Below are positions 8,406-17,116 of a stretch of 64,000 nucleotides of DNA, piece after piece. Position numbers and translations under genes: made by a program. The stretch is taken from NCBI GenBank assembly GCA_903824665.1, contig CAIJXT010000029.1, positions 1 through 64,000 on the forward strand, in the 5' to 3' direction. The notes under the pieces were generated by a model that was not told the DNA's origin, searched no databases, and worked only from the letters and a program-made list of their open reading frames with translations. Positions within the stretch are counted from its first letter, which is position 1, and each line of letters starts with the position of its first letter. The DNA comes from an uncultured Bacteroidota bacterium. GTDB lineage: Bacteria > Bacteroidota > Bacteroidia > Chitinophagales > Chitinophagaceae.

Positions 8406-8624
8406 CTGAAAAATAATCTTCGGGACAACAGGTGAAAAACGATAGACAGCCGGAACAAACTAATGTAAACAACCTGCCCGGCTTGCCTGTGCTTAACACA
8501 GTAAAAATAGGGAATCTGCAACGAAAATACACGAGTGAAATATATGTTTTATGCAGCAATATGCTACTCATTATATATCCATTTAATCCGGGATAAAAAA
8601 ATTTATCTGAAAAGCCGTGTCCCA

Positions 8625-8632
8625 TATATTTG
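8625..8632 (+). promoter_or_regulatory. -7 box upstream of galE
   Basis: A perfect TATATTTG lies 66 nt before the galE ATG at 8699, giving a leader of about 60 nt. The 8406-8698 interval holds no other gene that I can support. Confidence 0.45.
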
Positions 8633-8698
8633 CAATACCATCGATGCCGTGCAAACAGGGCGGTGGTGAACAGTTTTACTGAATAAAAATTGCAGATC

Positions 8699-9739
8699 AT
8701 GAACAAGATTCTGGTTACCGGCGGATGCGGGTATATAGGTGGACATACGATTGTAGACCTGTTGCAAAACGGATTTGATGTGATTTCAGTCGATGACCTG
8801 TCGAAAGGCTCGCTGAAGATGCTGGAGGGTATTGAAAAAATAACCGGCCGCAAGGTAAAAAACTACAAAGTAGACCTGTGCAATCTGGATGATACCGAGG
8901 CGATCTTTCTGGAGAATCCGGACCTTGTAGGTGTGATTCATTTTGCAGCATTCAAGTCTGTACCTGAATCGGTAAAGGAGCCATTGCTGTACTTCAGAAA
9001 CAACATCAATTCGCTGCTGAACATATTGCAGTGTGCTGAGGATTTTGATGTAGACAATTTTGTCTTTTCTTCTTCGTGCTCGGTATATGGTAATACGGAC
9101 CAATTGCCGGTATCGGAGGATGCTCCGTTTGCAGAGCCTGAATCGCCGTACGCACGCACCAAACAAATGGGAGAGGCTATATGCCGTGATTTCACATTTA
9201 TCCATAAAGATTTCAATACTATTTTGCTCCGTTATTTCAATCCGGTGGGTGCCCATCCATCTGCATTGATCGGCGAGTTTCAGGACCTGTCTGAAAGTGT
9301 GGTACCGGTGATCACCCAGACAGCAATAGGCAAGCGCAAAGAGATGACCGTTTTCGGCAATGATTATGCAACAAGAGATGGTTCGTGTGTACGTGACTAT
9401 ATACATGTAATGGATATCGCCAATGCGCATACCCGTGCATTGCAATACATCATCAACGACAACAACAAGTCGAATTGTGAGATCTTCAACCTGGGCACCG
9501 GCAATGGTGTGACGGTACTGGAACTCATCAATGCTTTCGAGAAAGTATCGGGTGAGAAACTGAACTTTAAAGTAGGTGACCGCCGCCCGGGTGATATCGT
9601 GGAGGTATATGCGAACAATAATAAAGCACGTAAGCTGCTGGGCTGGGAAACACAATACGGACTGGATGCTATGATGGATACTGCATGGCGGTGGGAGCAA
9701 GCCGTGGCTGCAGCCAAAAAGGCTGTACCCGCCACCTGA
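8699..9739 (+). CDS. galE: UDP-glucose 4-epimerase
   Basis: GalE interconverts UDP-glucose and UDP-galactose with bound NAD, in the Leloir pathway and in surface-sugar supply. The 346-aa product shows the Rossmann motif TGGCGYIGGH (residues about 8-17). It has the catalytic segment FSSSCSVYG and the Y-x-x-x-K pair in SPYARTKQ. It also has the usual RYFNPVGAHPS, DGSCVRDYIHVMD and FNLGTGNGVTVLE blocks. The ATG at 8699 is chosen over an upstream TTG at 8690, because the protein must begin with MNKILVTGG. It precedes, but is probably not co-transcribed with, the two-component genes. Confidence 0.96.
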   Translation: MNKILVTGGCGYIGGHTIVDLLQNGFDVISVDDLSKGSLKMLEGIEKITGRKVKNYKVDLCNLDDTEAIFLENPDLVGVIHFAAFKSVPESVKEPLLYFRNNINSLLNILQCAEDFDVDNFVFSSSCSVYGNTDQLPVSEDAPFAEPESPYARTKQMGEAICRDFTFIHKDFNTILLRYFNPVGAHPSALIGEFQDLSESVVPVITQTAIGKRKEMTVFGNDYATRDGSCVRDYIHVMDIANAHTRALQYIINDNNKSNCEIFNLGTGNGVTVLELINAFEKVSGEKLNFKVGDRRPGDIVEVYANNNKARKLLGWETQYGLDAMMDTAWRWEQAVAAAKKAVPAT

Positions 9740-9810
9740 TATCGAACTGTGACAATTATGCCCGGGGTTTCGATGTTGCGGGGTCAATATAAATAAAGGA
9801 AGAAACCGAT

Positions 9811-10488
9811 ATGCATATATTACTGGTAGAAGATGAGCCCAGCATTGCCAATGTGGTAGCCAAGGGGCTAGGTGAGGCCGGCTATATGGTAAGTATAGCG
9901 CCGGATGGCAATACGGGCTTTCAGATGGCGGTAAACCATGCCTACGACTTGTATATACTGGACATCATGCTGCCGGGTATGAATGGCATAGAATTGTGCA
10001 GAATGCTGCGTAAGGCGAAAGACAATAAACCGATTTTACTGCTGACCGCACTGGGTACCACTGAGAATGTTGTGACCGGATTTGAAAATGGTGCTGATGA
10101 CTATCTGGTAAAACCGTTCAAATTTGCAGAACTGCTGGCACGCATTCGTGCGTTGCTGCGCCGGGCAACGGGGAACAATACAGACGAAAACAAATTGCGC
10201 ATAAGCGATCTGGAACTGGACCCTGACGCAAAAATGGTGCGCAGGAATAATACGGAGATCAATCTGACCTCTACAGAGTACCGGATGCTCGAATACTTCA
10301 TGAAAAACCAGCGCCGGGTAATATCGCGCATGGACCTTCTGGAAAATGTATGGGGCGTAGACTTCAACATGGCGACCAATGTAGTGGATGTGTATGTAAA
10401 CTACCTGCGCAAAAAGGTAGATAAGGATTTTGAACCGAAACTGATTCACACCGTGATCGGGATGGGGTACATACTGAAGGATACCTGA
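9811..10488 (+). CDS. OmpR-family response regulator
   Basis: The 225-aa regulator has a receiver domain (about 1-120) with the acidic pair EDE near residue 7, the phospho-acceptor Asp in YILDIMLPGMNG (about 51) and Lys in DDYLVKPF (about 104). It is followed by a winged-helix DNA-binding domain (about 130-225) with LTSTEYRMLEYFMKNQRRVISR and the TVIGMGYIL end. It is likely phosphorylated by the histidine kinase encoded 1 nt downstream. Its operator is probably the set of CTAATCTG direct repeats at 11871-11926, directly after the kinase gene. The stimulus is unknown; CusR/CopR-type metal regulators look similar, but there is no metal transporter beside it. Confidence 0.93.
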   Translation: MHILLVEDEPSIANVVAKGLGEAGYMVSIAPDGNTGFQMAVNHAYDLYILDIMLPGMNGIELCRMLRKAKDNKPILLLTALGTTENVVTGFENGADDYLVKPFKFAELLARIRALLRRATGNNTDENKLRISDLELDPDAKMVRRNNTEINLTSTEYRMLEYFMKNQRRVISRMDLLENVWGVDFNMATNVVDVYVNYLRKKVDKDFEPKLIHTVIGMGYILKDT

Positions 10489-10489
10489 G

Positions 10490-11857
10490 ATGACCATACA
10501 GAAAAAGACAGCACTGATCTTTACCGGTATTACAGCAGCTATTTTGCTGCTTACCAGTTGTGTTGCCTATGTGTTCATGAATGTTTTTGCATTTCAGGAT
10601 TTTTACAAACGTCTGGAAATCCGTGGTATCATCAATGCCAAAGCAAAGCTATCGCAACACCGGTTTGAGGTCGGTGAAGTTTATACCGAAATACGCGAGC
10701 AACATCTGGAACCGCTGCCCGGAGAGCGCGAGTTCTTTTTTCCTGCAGACAGTCTTACCACTTTCAGAAAGTTGAATGTGTCGAAGGAGCTTCCGGAAGC
10801 GTTCTATGTGCGCCTGAAAGAGGGCAAGACAGTAAATGCCAAAAACGGAAGCTACTTCTTTACCGGACTCAAATACTATGATGGCAAAGAAGAGTATATG
10901 ATCATCATAGGTGCGCAGAATGAGGATTTCATACGGTATGCCCGCAAGCTATTGTGGGTATTGGTCACGTGTTGCTTGTGCGGTATCATAATTGCTTATA
11001 CCTCCGGTATCTTTTTCTCCCGCCATGCGTTCAAGCCTGTGCGGGACATTATTGAAAAGGCAAAGACAATAGGTGCGGAAAACCTGAACCAGCGGATAGA
11101 GGATAGGAAGGGTGAAGATGAGCTGTCTGAACTGACAGCAACCTTCAATGACATGCTGAGCAGGCTGGAGACCGCCTTCGAAACACAGAACAATTTTGTG
11201 AGTAATGCCTCGCACGAGTTTCGCACACCACTTACGGCCATTTATGGGGAGGCCGATGTAGCGCTATCGAAAGGGCGCAGCAGCGAAGAATACAAGGCAT
11301 CGCTGGAAACGATACTGAGCCAGACAGAACGCCTGCAGCAACTTACTGACAGCTTACTGAACCTGGCACAAACCGGATTTGACGGGAAGAAACAAAACCT
11401 GAAGAAGATTTTTGTAATGGACCTGCTGCATGAGGTGAAAAACACCATCAACAAGATAATACCGGGCAATAATGTGCAGATAAACCTGGGCAACATACAT
11501 GAAGGTGGAAACAACCCGGCGGTAAACGGAAATTACCAGTTGCTGAGGCTGGGCCTGAGTAATGTGATAGAGAACGGCTGCAAGTATTCGGATAACGCAG
11601 TGGTGAAGGTATCGCTGCGCATAAAAGACGAAAGGCTGTATATAAAAATCGAAGACAGCGGCATAGGGATACCCCGGCAGGAGCTGAAACACATTTACGA
11701 TCCGTTTTTCAGGGCATCTAATACCGGTAAATACGAAGGATACGGGATCGGGTTGCCGCTGACCCGTAATATTTTCAGGCTGCATAAGGGCGAGATACAT
11801 GTAGAGTCGTCGGCCAGCAATGGGACTACCGTAACACTTTCGCTTCCTGTAGCGTAG
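10490..11857 (+). CDS. Sensor histidine kinase of the two-component pair
   Basis: The 455-aa inner-membrane kinase has TM1 (about 10-32) and a periplasmic sensor of some 110 residues. TM2 (about 150-175) leads to a HAMP linker (FKPVRDIIEKAKTIGAENLNQRI) and HisKA, with the phospho-His in NASHEFRTPLTAIYG (about 240). The HATPase_c domain has an N-box (NVIENGCKYS), DSGIGIP and GYGIGLPL boxes. It starts 1 nt after the stop of the regulator gene, so the two form an operon. The short periplasmic loop has no recognised ligand motif. The likely target genes lie just downstream (universal stress protein, SulP). Confidence 0.93.
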   Translation: MTIQKKTALIFTGITAAILLLTSCVAYVFMNVFAFQDFYKRLEIRGIINAKAKLSQHRFEVGEVYTEIREQHLEPLPGEREFFFPADSLTTFRKLNVSKELPEAFYVRLKEGKTVNAKNGSYFFTGLKYYDGKEEYMIIIGAQNEDFIRYARKLLWVLVTCCLCGIIIAYTSGIFFSRHAFKPVRDIIEKAKTIGAENLNQRIEDRKGEDELSELTATFNDMLSRLETAFETQNNFVSNASHEFRTPLTAIYGEADVALSKGRSSEEYKASLETILSQTERLQQLTDSLLNLAQTGFDGKKQNLKKIFVMDLLHEVKNTINKIIPGNNVQINLGNIHEGGNNPAVNGNYQLLRLGLSNVIENGCKYSDNAVVKVSLRIKDERLYIKIEDSGIGIPRQELKHIYDPFFRASNTGKYEGYGIGLPLTRNIFRLHKGEIHVESSASNGTTVTLSLPVA

Positions 11858-11870
11858 CCTTTTCTTATTT

Positions 11871-11926
11871 CATTCTAATCTGAATTTTATTGCATTCTAA
11901 TTCTGTTCTTATGCCTGCCTAATCTG
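11871..11926 (+). promoter_or_regulatory. Three direct repeats with 22-bp period, candidate response-regulator operator
   Basis: Copies begin at 11871 (CATTCTAATCTG), 11893 (CATTCTAATTCTG) and 11915 (CTGCCTAATCTG). The 22-bp period equals two helical turns, as for PhoB/OmpR-type boxes. The array ends 7 nt before a near-consensus -7 box (CACTTTTG, 11934-11941), placing it over the -33 region of the promoter for the downstream stress-protein gene. Confidence 0.6.
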
Positions 11927-12003
11927 CGGGTTGCACTTTTGCCTTGTTTTTCAGTGGTGTATTTATAGCAAAATATTTTGTTGTAACAATAAAACCGGGC
12001 AAG

Positions 12004-12486
12004 ATGATGAATGTATTGATACCAACGGATTTTACAGGCAACTCTCTGGACTCCGTGAATAGTATTGCGAAGGCGATGCCGGAGAAGATGAATATTATAC
12101 TCTTTCATGCATTTGACATGCCCGAAAGCCTACTTGATGCAATGATGAGAAAAGGTATGAACGGCCACAGCAATCTGGTGACAGAGGACTTGCGCCTGAA
12201 GTGCAAGCGGATAAAGCAACAAAACAAGCATGTACAAAATATTTATTTCCGGTCAATGTACGGGACCACGGTTGCCGCCTTCCGGAATTTTGCTGAAGCC
12301 AATGCTATAGCGCTGATCGTGTTACCTGCCGGATACCGTTACCTGCCTACTGTGCGCGAGAGCGTAAACCCGTTGCGTATGTTCCAGAAATCGGGTATCA
12401 GACTGGTTACTGACCTACAGGAGTCTGAGGCCAGGCCGGATATTGACAACTCATTTTTCGGTGGTAACATGGCGATGGCCAATTAG
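12004..12486 (+). CDS. Universal stress protein-like protein
   Basis: The roughly 160-aa protein begins NVLIPTDFTGNSLDSVNSIAKA, a typical first strand and helix of the UspA fold. It continues with an INIILFHAF-like strand and a second half with ALIVLPAGYRYLP. The usual C-terminal G-2x-G-9x-G(S/T) ATP-binding loop is not obvious, so nucleotide binding is uncertain. Start is at 12004 or 12007 (tandem ATGs); a longer frame to 11944 would read across the promoter region. Its location after the two-component genes, with a direct-repeat array in front, suggests it is regulated by them. The SulP gene follows in the same direction. Confidence 0.75.
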   Translation: MMNVLIPTDFTGNSLDSVNSIAKAMPEKMNIILFHAFDMPESLLDAMMRKGMNGHSNLVTEDLRLKCKRIKQQNKHVQNIYFRSMYGTTVAAFRNFAEANAIALIVLPAGYRYLPTVRESVNPLRMFQKSGIRLVTDLQESEARPDIDNSFFGGNMAMAN

Positions 12487-12557
12487 CTGCACCATACCAC
12501 TGCCTGTGGACAAAGCAGTACTCCTATTTAGCAACTACAAATAATAAGATAGCACTC

Positions 12558-13976
12558 ATGAGCAAATCAGCAACACCAACAACGGTAGCCGGCAGACTGC
12601 GGCTGTTCTTCACTTTTTTCGACAGCCGATGGGAAGACCTTTCTGCGCACAACTGGAAGAGCACCGTGTACCGCGATTTCAGTGCAGGGCTGATCGTGGC
12701 GCTCACTGCCATACCGATGGCTATGGGCTTTGCTATGGCCATGGGACTGCGGCCGGAACAGGGCATAATAGCCGGAGCGCTGGCATGTGTGGTTGGCAGA
12801 ACATTTGGCGGGTCTAAGTATCAGGTTTATGGACCTACTGCCGCGTTCATTCCGGTAATAGCCGGGCTTATGGCACATTATGGTCCACAGAACGGAGGCA
12901 CGGCTGCCCAGGCACATGGATACCTGGTGATGGTTTCGATAATAGCCGGTGTAATACTGATGATCATGGGACTTGCCGGACTGGGAAAGTACGTGAATCT
13001 GGTGCCCAACTCTATTGTAGTAGGGTTTACAGTGGGTATAGCTGTTACGATCGCTTTTACGAACCTGGAGGACATACTGGGTCTGGAAAGCTTCACTGAT
13101 ATACTGGGCACCGACGAGAATACACAAGGTGGAATGATGCATAATATATCTATGGCAATGGGCAATCTGAATAAGATAAACCTGTGGTCGGTGATTATAG
13201 GGGTGCTCACATTTGTGCTTACGAAGGGGCTTTTGAGGATATCTATTTTCATACCAGCGCCCCTTTTGGCCATAGCTGTTTCCACTATTCTTTCAGCCAC
13301 AGCATTTGCTGGCAAGGGAATAATACTGGTAAAAGACATTTACGGGTCGATACCCAACAATTTCTTTGTTTTTACGCCCCCTATAATGCCCCCTGTGAGT
13401 GCCGCAATGGTCTTTGACGTTGCCTATTTTGTATTTGCAATCGTATTTGTATCAGGTGTAGAAAGTCTGCTGTGCTCATCTATGGCAGATAAGATGGCAA
13501 ATAACACAAAGACACCATTCAATGCTGATAAAGAATTCTGGGGTCAGGGACTGGTACAGATCATAACGCCACTGGTCAATGGATTTCCGTGCACAGGAGC
13601 ACTTGCCAGAACCGCTACCAGCATTAAAGCCGGAGCACGTACGCCACTTGCCGGATACTTCAAAGCAGCGCTGAAGCTAACCATGGCTTACTTTATTGCC
13701 CCTTACCTGGAGATCATACCGATGGCTTGTATAGGTGGCATATTGGTATGGGTAGCCAGCAACATGATAAAACCTGCGGAAATACGGGAGATGAAGCACA
13801 AAGGCAAGTTTGAATTCTCCATGATGTTCTACACGGCTGTAATGGTACCATTGACCAACTTCCTGACGGGCGTATTGTCGGCATTGGTTATCTACTTTGT
13901 GGTGAAGTTCGTTTTCTCGAAAGTGAGGAAGCCAAAGGTTGTTTATTCTACCGACAAAACAGAGCAGGAGCAATAA
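12558..13976 (+). CDS. SulP/SLC26-family anion transporter without STAS domain
   Basis: The 472-aa polytopic membrane protein has the SulP core. The entry motif is YRDFSAGLIVALTAIPMAM (about 38-56), followed by GPTAAFIPVIAGLM, FTVGIAVTI, and the late signature FPCTGALARTATSIKAGARTP (about 348-368). SulP carriers move sulfate, bicarbonate or other anions. The protein ends soon after the last membrane helix with a short charged tail, so the usual cytoplasmic STAS domain is missing. It lies 71 nt downstream of the stress-protein gene and is probably part of the same regulated unit. Substrate cannot be told from sequence. Confidence 0.9.
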   Translation: MSKSATPTTVAGRLRLFFTFFDSRWEDLSAHNWKSTVYRDFSAGLIVALTAIPMAMGFAMAMGLRPEQGIIAGALACVVGRTFGGSKYQVYGPTAAFIPVIAGLMAHYGPQNGGTAAQAHGYLVMVSIIAGVILMIMGLAGLGKYVNLVPNSIVVGFTVGIAVTIAFTNLEDILGLESFTDILGTDENTQGGMMHNISMAMGNLNKINLWSVIIGVLTFVLTKGLLRISIFIPAPLLAIAVSTILSATAFAGKGIILVKDIYGSIPNNFFVFTPPIMPPVSAAMVFDVAYFVFAIVFVSGVESLLCSSMADKMANNTKTPFNADKEFWGQGLVQIITPLVNGFPCTGALARTATSIKAGARTPLAGYFKAALKLTMAYFIAPYLEIIPMACIGGILVWVASNMIKPAEIREMKHKGKFEFSMMFYTAVMVPLTNFLTGVLSALVIYFVVKFVFSKVRKPKVVYSTDKTEQEQ

Positions 13977-13991
13977 CAACTCTGTGCCATT

Positions 13992-15740
13992 CTAGCCGAT
14001 CTCGGTTTGATGCCGGTATAGTTTGGCATATCGTCCGTTGAGGTGCATGAGCTCCTCGTGCGTACCTTGTTCGGCTATATGGCCATTATCCAGCACGATG
14101 ATTTTGTCGAAAGTCCAGCTAGTGAATATGCGATGGGTGATCACGAAAGTGGTTTTGCCCGGAAGGTAATGCTGCAGGTTGGCCAGAATGGTTTTTTCTG
14201 TTTGTGTATCTACTGCTGACAGGCATTCGTCAAGCAGCAGTATGCCGGTATTTCTAAGCAGTGCACGTGCCAGCACCAACCGTTGTTTCTGACCGCCACT
14301 GAGCGTTACTCCGCGTTCGCCAACCATTGTTTGGTATCCGTCAGGGAAGGATGCTATGTCTTTGTCCAGATCGGCCAATTGTGCAGCTTTCTTTACTTCA
14401 TCGTCTGTAGCGGTATGCCGCCCGAACCGGATATTATTGAAAATGGTGTCGGAGAAAAGATATGCTTCCTGTGGCGTGTAGGCAATGCCTTCGCGCAGCA
14501 TTTGCAGGTCGTAGTTTTTCACATCAGTACCATCAATAATCAGCTTGCCAGCGGTTGTGTCGTACATGCGCAACAGCAGATGGGCTATCGTTGACTTACC
14601 GGAACCGGTGCGCCCTATAATTGCAACCCGCTCACCTGCACGTACCCGCAGGGTAAAGTTAGTGAGTGCAGTAGTGCCGGTATGGGGGTAGGTAAAGGTG
14701 ATATCATCGAAAAACACATCGCCCATAGGTTGTTTTTTTACTGCATCTGGCGGTGTAGTAATGTTGGGTGATGTGTCCAGAAATTCGTCAATTCTCTTTT
14801 GCGAGGCCCCTGCCCGCTGGGTCATGCTGGCCACCATGCCAATGCTGCTGATAGGGAACATGAGCAGATTGATATAGATAACAAACTGGGCAATATTGCC
14901 TGTAGTAATGTGTCCATTGATAGCAAAATACCCGCCAATGAGAATAGTAGACAACATGCTGAGCCCAATGAATAAGTTCATGGCTGGGAAGTAGAAAGCT
15001 TCTGTAAGGGAGAGATTGAGTGTGCTTTTCCGGTATGCCTCTGAAGTGGTTTCAAAAAACCTCATCATATTGCGCTCCTGCACAAAAGACTTAATAACCC
15101 GTATGCCGGAATAGGATTCCTGAGCGGTAGTAGTGAGGGCTGAAAGCTGAGCCTGTATGGTGGTGCTCTTGCGGAAAATGATACGGTTGACGTAGTAAAT
15201 AGAAAGTGCCAGCAGCGGCAAGGGGGCTACCACACAAATGGTCAGCATAACGTCTACCCGTAGCATATCCCAAACACAAAAAATAACCAAAAAAACAACA
15301 GAAGTAAAATACATGATAGATGGCCCGGTGTACATACGCACCCGTGAAACATCCTCCGAAATGCGGTTCATGAGATCGCCGGTGAAGTTGGACTTAAAGA
15401 ACTGTGTGTCGAGCCGTTGATAGTGTGTATAGATCTCGTTTTTCTGGTCATACTCAATGTGGCGCGACATTACGATGATCGTTTGCCTCATCATAAACAT
15501 GAACAACCCGCGCAGCAGGGCCAGTCCCAGCAAAAGCATACCCCCCTTGAAAACAGCCGCAAAAATCTGCTCACGTGGAGTTTGGGTGGCGGCCATCTGC
15601 TGCACCTGATCGAGTATGTTGCGGATGACATTGCCGGGCATAACAGCAAATTTGCTGGAGATAGCGACAAAAAGCAGACCCAGCAACAGCCTCCATTTGT
15701 ACTTCAGAAAGTATTTATTGAGTGATCGCAGGTTTTTCAT
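13992..15740 (-). CDS. ABC exporter, fused permease and ATPase
   Basis: The 582-aa half-transporter has an ABC_membrane domain with six helices (about 15-310) and an ATPase domain (about 330-575). The latter shows Walker A GRTGSGKST, Q-loop (AYTPQEAYLF), signature LSGGQKQRLVLARALL, Walker B ILLLDECLSAVD and the H-loop FVITHR. It is of the MsbA/LmrA/MdlB type and would act as a homodimer in the inner membrane to export lipids, peptides or drugs. It is convergent with the SulP gene, with only a 15-nt gap. A near-consensus -7 box (GACCTTTG) lies 7 nt before the ATG. Confidence 0.93.
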   Translation of the reverse strand: MKNLRSLNKYFLKYKWRLLLGLLFVAISSKFAVMPGNVIRNILDQVQQMAATQTPREQIFAAVFKGGMLLLGLALLRGLFMFMMRQTIIVMSRHIEYDQKNEIYTHYQRLDTQFFKSNFTGDLMNRISEDVSRVRMYTGPSIMYFTSVVFLVIFCVWDMLRVDVMLTICVVAPLPLLALSIYYVNRIIFRKSTTIQAQLSALTTTAQESYSGIRVIKSFVQERNMMRFFETTSEAYRKSTLNLSLTEAFYFPAMNLFIGLSMLSTILIGGYFAINGHITTGNIAQFVIYINLLMFPISSIGMVASMTQRAGASQKRIDEFLDTSPNITTPPDAVKKQPMGDVFFDDITFTYPHTGTTALTNFTLRVRAGERVAIIGRTGSGKSTIAHLLLRMYDTTAGKLIIDGTDVKNYDLQMLREGIAYTPQEAYLFSDTIFNNIRFGRHTATDDEVKKAAQLADLDKDIASFPDGYQTMVGERGVTLSGGQKQRLVLARALLRNTGILLLDECLSAVDTQTEKTILANLQHYLPGKTTFVITHRIFTSWTFDKIIVLDNGHIAEQGTHEELMHLNGRYAKLYRHQTEIG

Positions 15741-16014
15741 GGACGGGCAAAGGTCGGGGAAAAAGGCGATGAAAAGATGAGCTGCAGGGCATTAATGCGA
15801 TTTGGGCATCGCCTTTTGGGGGAGGCATGTTTCCGGGCTGTATTTTTGCATTAAATTGCATCGCACCTGCGATTGCCAATGATCGTTGCTAAAAACTGGC
15901 ATTTGAGAGCATTTTAATTTCGGAACGGCTTCATTTCAAACATCAAAAACAAAGCAGTAGCACATTTTTTACGTAGCATTCTGCCATTTGCGGCAGACTA
16001 TAACTCAGGAACAA

Positions 16015-17004
16015 ATGAAAGTAGCAATAGTAGGTGCCACAGGCCTGGTAGGCAGCACCATGATGAATATACTGGAGGAGCGCAATTTTCCGGTTACGGA
16101 ACTGATACCGGTGGCATCTGAAAAGTCGGTTGGCGGCAGTGTAACATTCAAAGGCCGGCAGTGGCCTGTGGTGTCGGCAGCCGATGCTATAGCCATGAAG
16201 CCTGCCCTTGCCTTGTTCTCAGCCGGTGGTGGTGTGTCGCTGGAGCTGGCGCCACAGTTTGCAGCTGTGGGATGCCGTGTGGTAGACAATTCGTCGGCCT
16301 GGCGCATGCAGGAAGGGATAAAACTGGTTGTACCCGAGGTGAATGGGCATGTGCTGACGGCGGAAGATATGATCATAGCCAACCCCAACTGTTCCACTAT
16401 TCAGATGGTGATGGTGCTGAATCCCATTCACAAGAGGTACGGTATAAAGCGGGTGGTGGTAAGTACCTACCAGAGCGTAAGCGGTACCGGACAAAAGGCC
16501 GTACAGGAAATGATGGCGCAGCGTGCGGGTAGTATGGCGCATGGTGTGTACCCGCATCGTATAGACCTGAATGTGTTGCCACACATAGACGTGTTTCAGG
16601 AGAATGGCTATACAAAGGAAGAGATGAAGATGTCGCTGGAAACCTGCAAGATAATGGGTGACAGTAGCATTAAGGTAACAGCAACTACAGTGCGGGTGCC
16701 GGTAACCGGCGGGCACAGCGAAAGCGTGAATGTAGAGTTGCTGCATGACTTTGAAGAGTCGGATATAAGGGCGCTATTGTCTGACCAGGCGGGCGTAGTA
16801 GTGGTAGATAACCCGTCTATGAATGGCTACCCGATGCCGCTGGACGCGGCCGGGAAAGATGAAGTATTTGTGGGGAGAATACGCCGCGACTATTCGCAGC
16901 CCAATACCCTGAACTGCTGGATAGTGGCAGACAATCTGCGCAAAGGTGCTGCTACCAATGCCGTACAGATAGCTAAGCTGCTGCATAACTATGGATGGAT
17001 ATAG
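16015..17004 (+). CDS. asd: Aspartate-semialdehyde dehydrogenase
   Basis: Asd reduces aspartyl phosphate to aspartate semialdehyde with NADPH, the branch point to lysine/diaminopimelate, threonine and methionine. The 329-aa product has the nucleotide-binding start VAIVGATGLVGSTMM. It has the catalytic Cys in IANPNCSTIQMV (about residue 128) and the active-site region RVPVTGGHSESVNVE. An upstream TTG at 15988 extends the frame, but the protein normally begins at this Met (16015). It stands alone, with no other lysine-pathway gene beside it. Confidence 0.95.
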   Translation: MKVAIVGATGLVGSTMMNILEERNFPVTELIPVASEKSVGGSVTFKGRQWPVVSAADAIAMKPALALFSAGGGVSLELAPQFAAVGCRVVDNSSAWRMQEGIKLVVPEVNGHVLTAEDMIIANPNCSTIQMVMVLNPIHKRYGIKRVVVSTYQSVSGTGQKAVQEMMAQRAGSMAHGVYPHRIDLNVLPHIDVFQENGYTKEEMKMSLETCKIMGDSSIKVTATTVRVPVTGGHSESVNVELLHDFEESDIRALLSDQAGVVVVDNPSMNGYPMPLDAAGKDEVFVGRIRRDYSQPNTLNCWIVADNLRKGAATNAVQIAKLLHNYGWI

Positions 17005-17116
17005 TATAATGTATGATATAATCTTGTTGTTAATCACTAAATCTGTTGCTGCGAAGGAAATGCCATTTTTTGTCGTCTGATAGCATTGGGTAGTACCCTT
17101 TTAAAAAAAATCTGCG

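Noticed and set aside
8221-8853. Minus-strand frame of 210 codons over galE and the small membrane gene
   Set aside because: It overlaps galE and has no family look; the true small gene in this area is in another frame (8244-8405).
8786-9787. Minus-strand frame of 333 codons
   Set aside because: It is entirely antisense to galE, whose motifs are complete.
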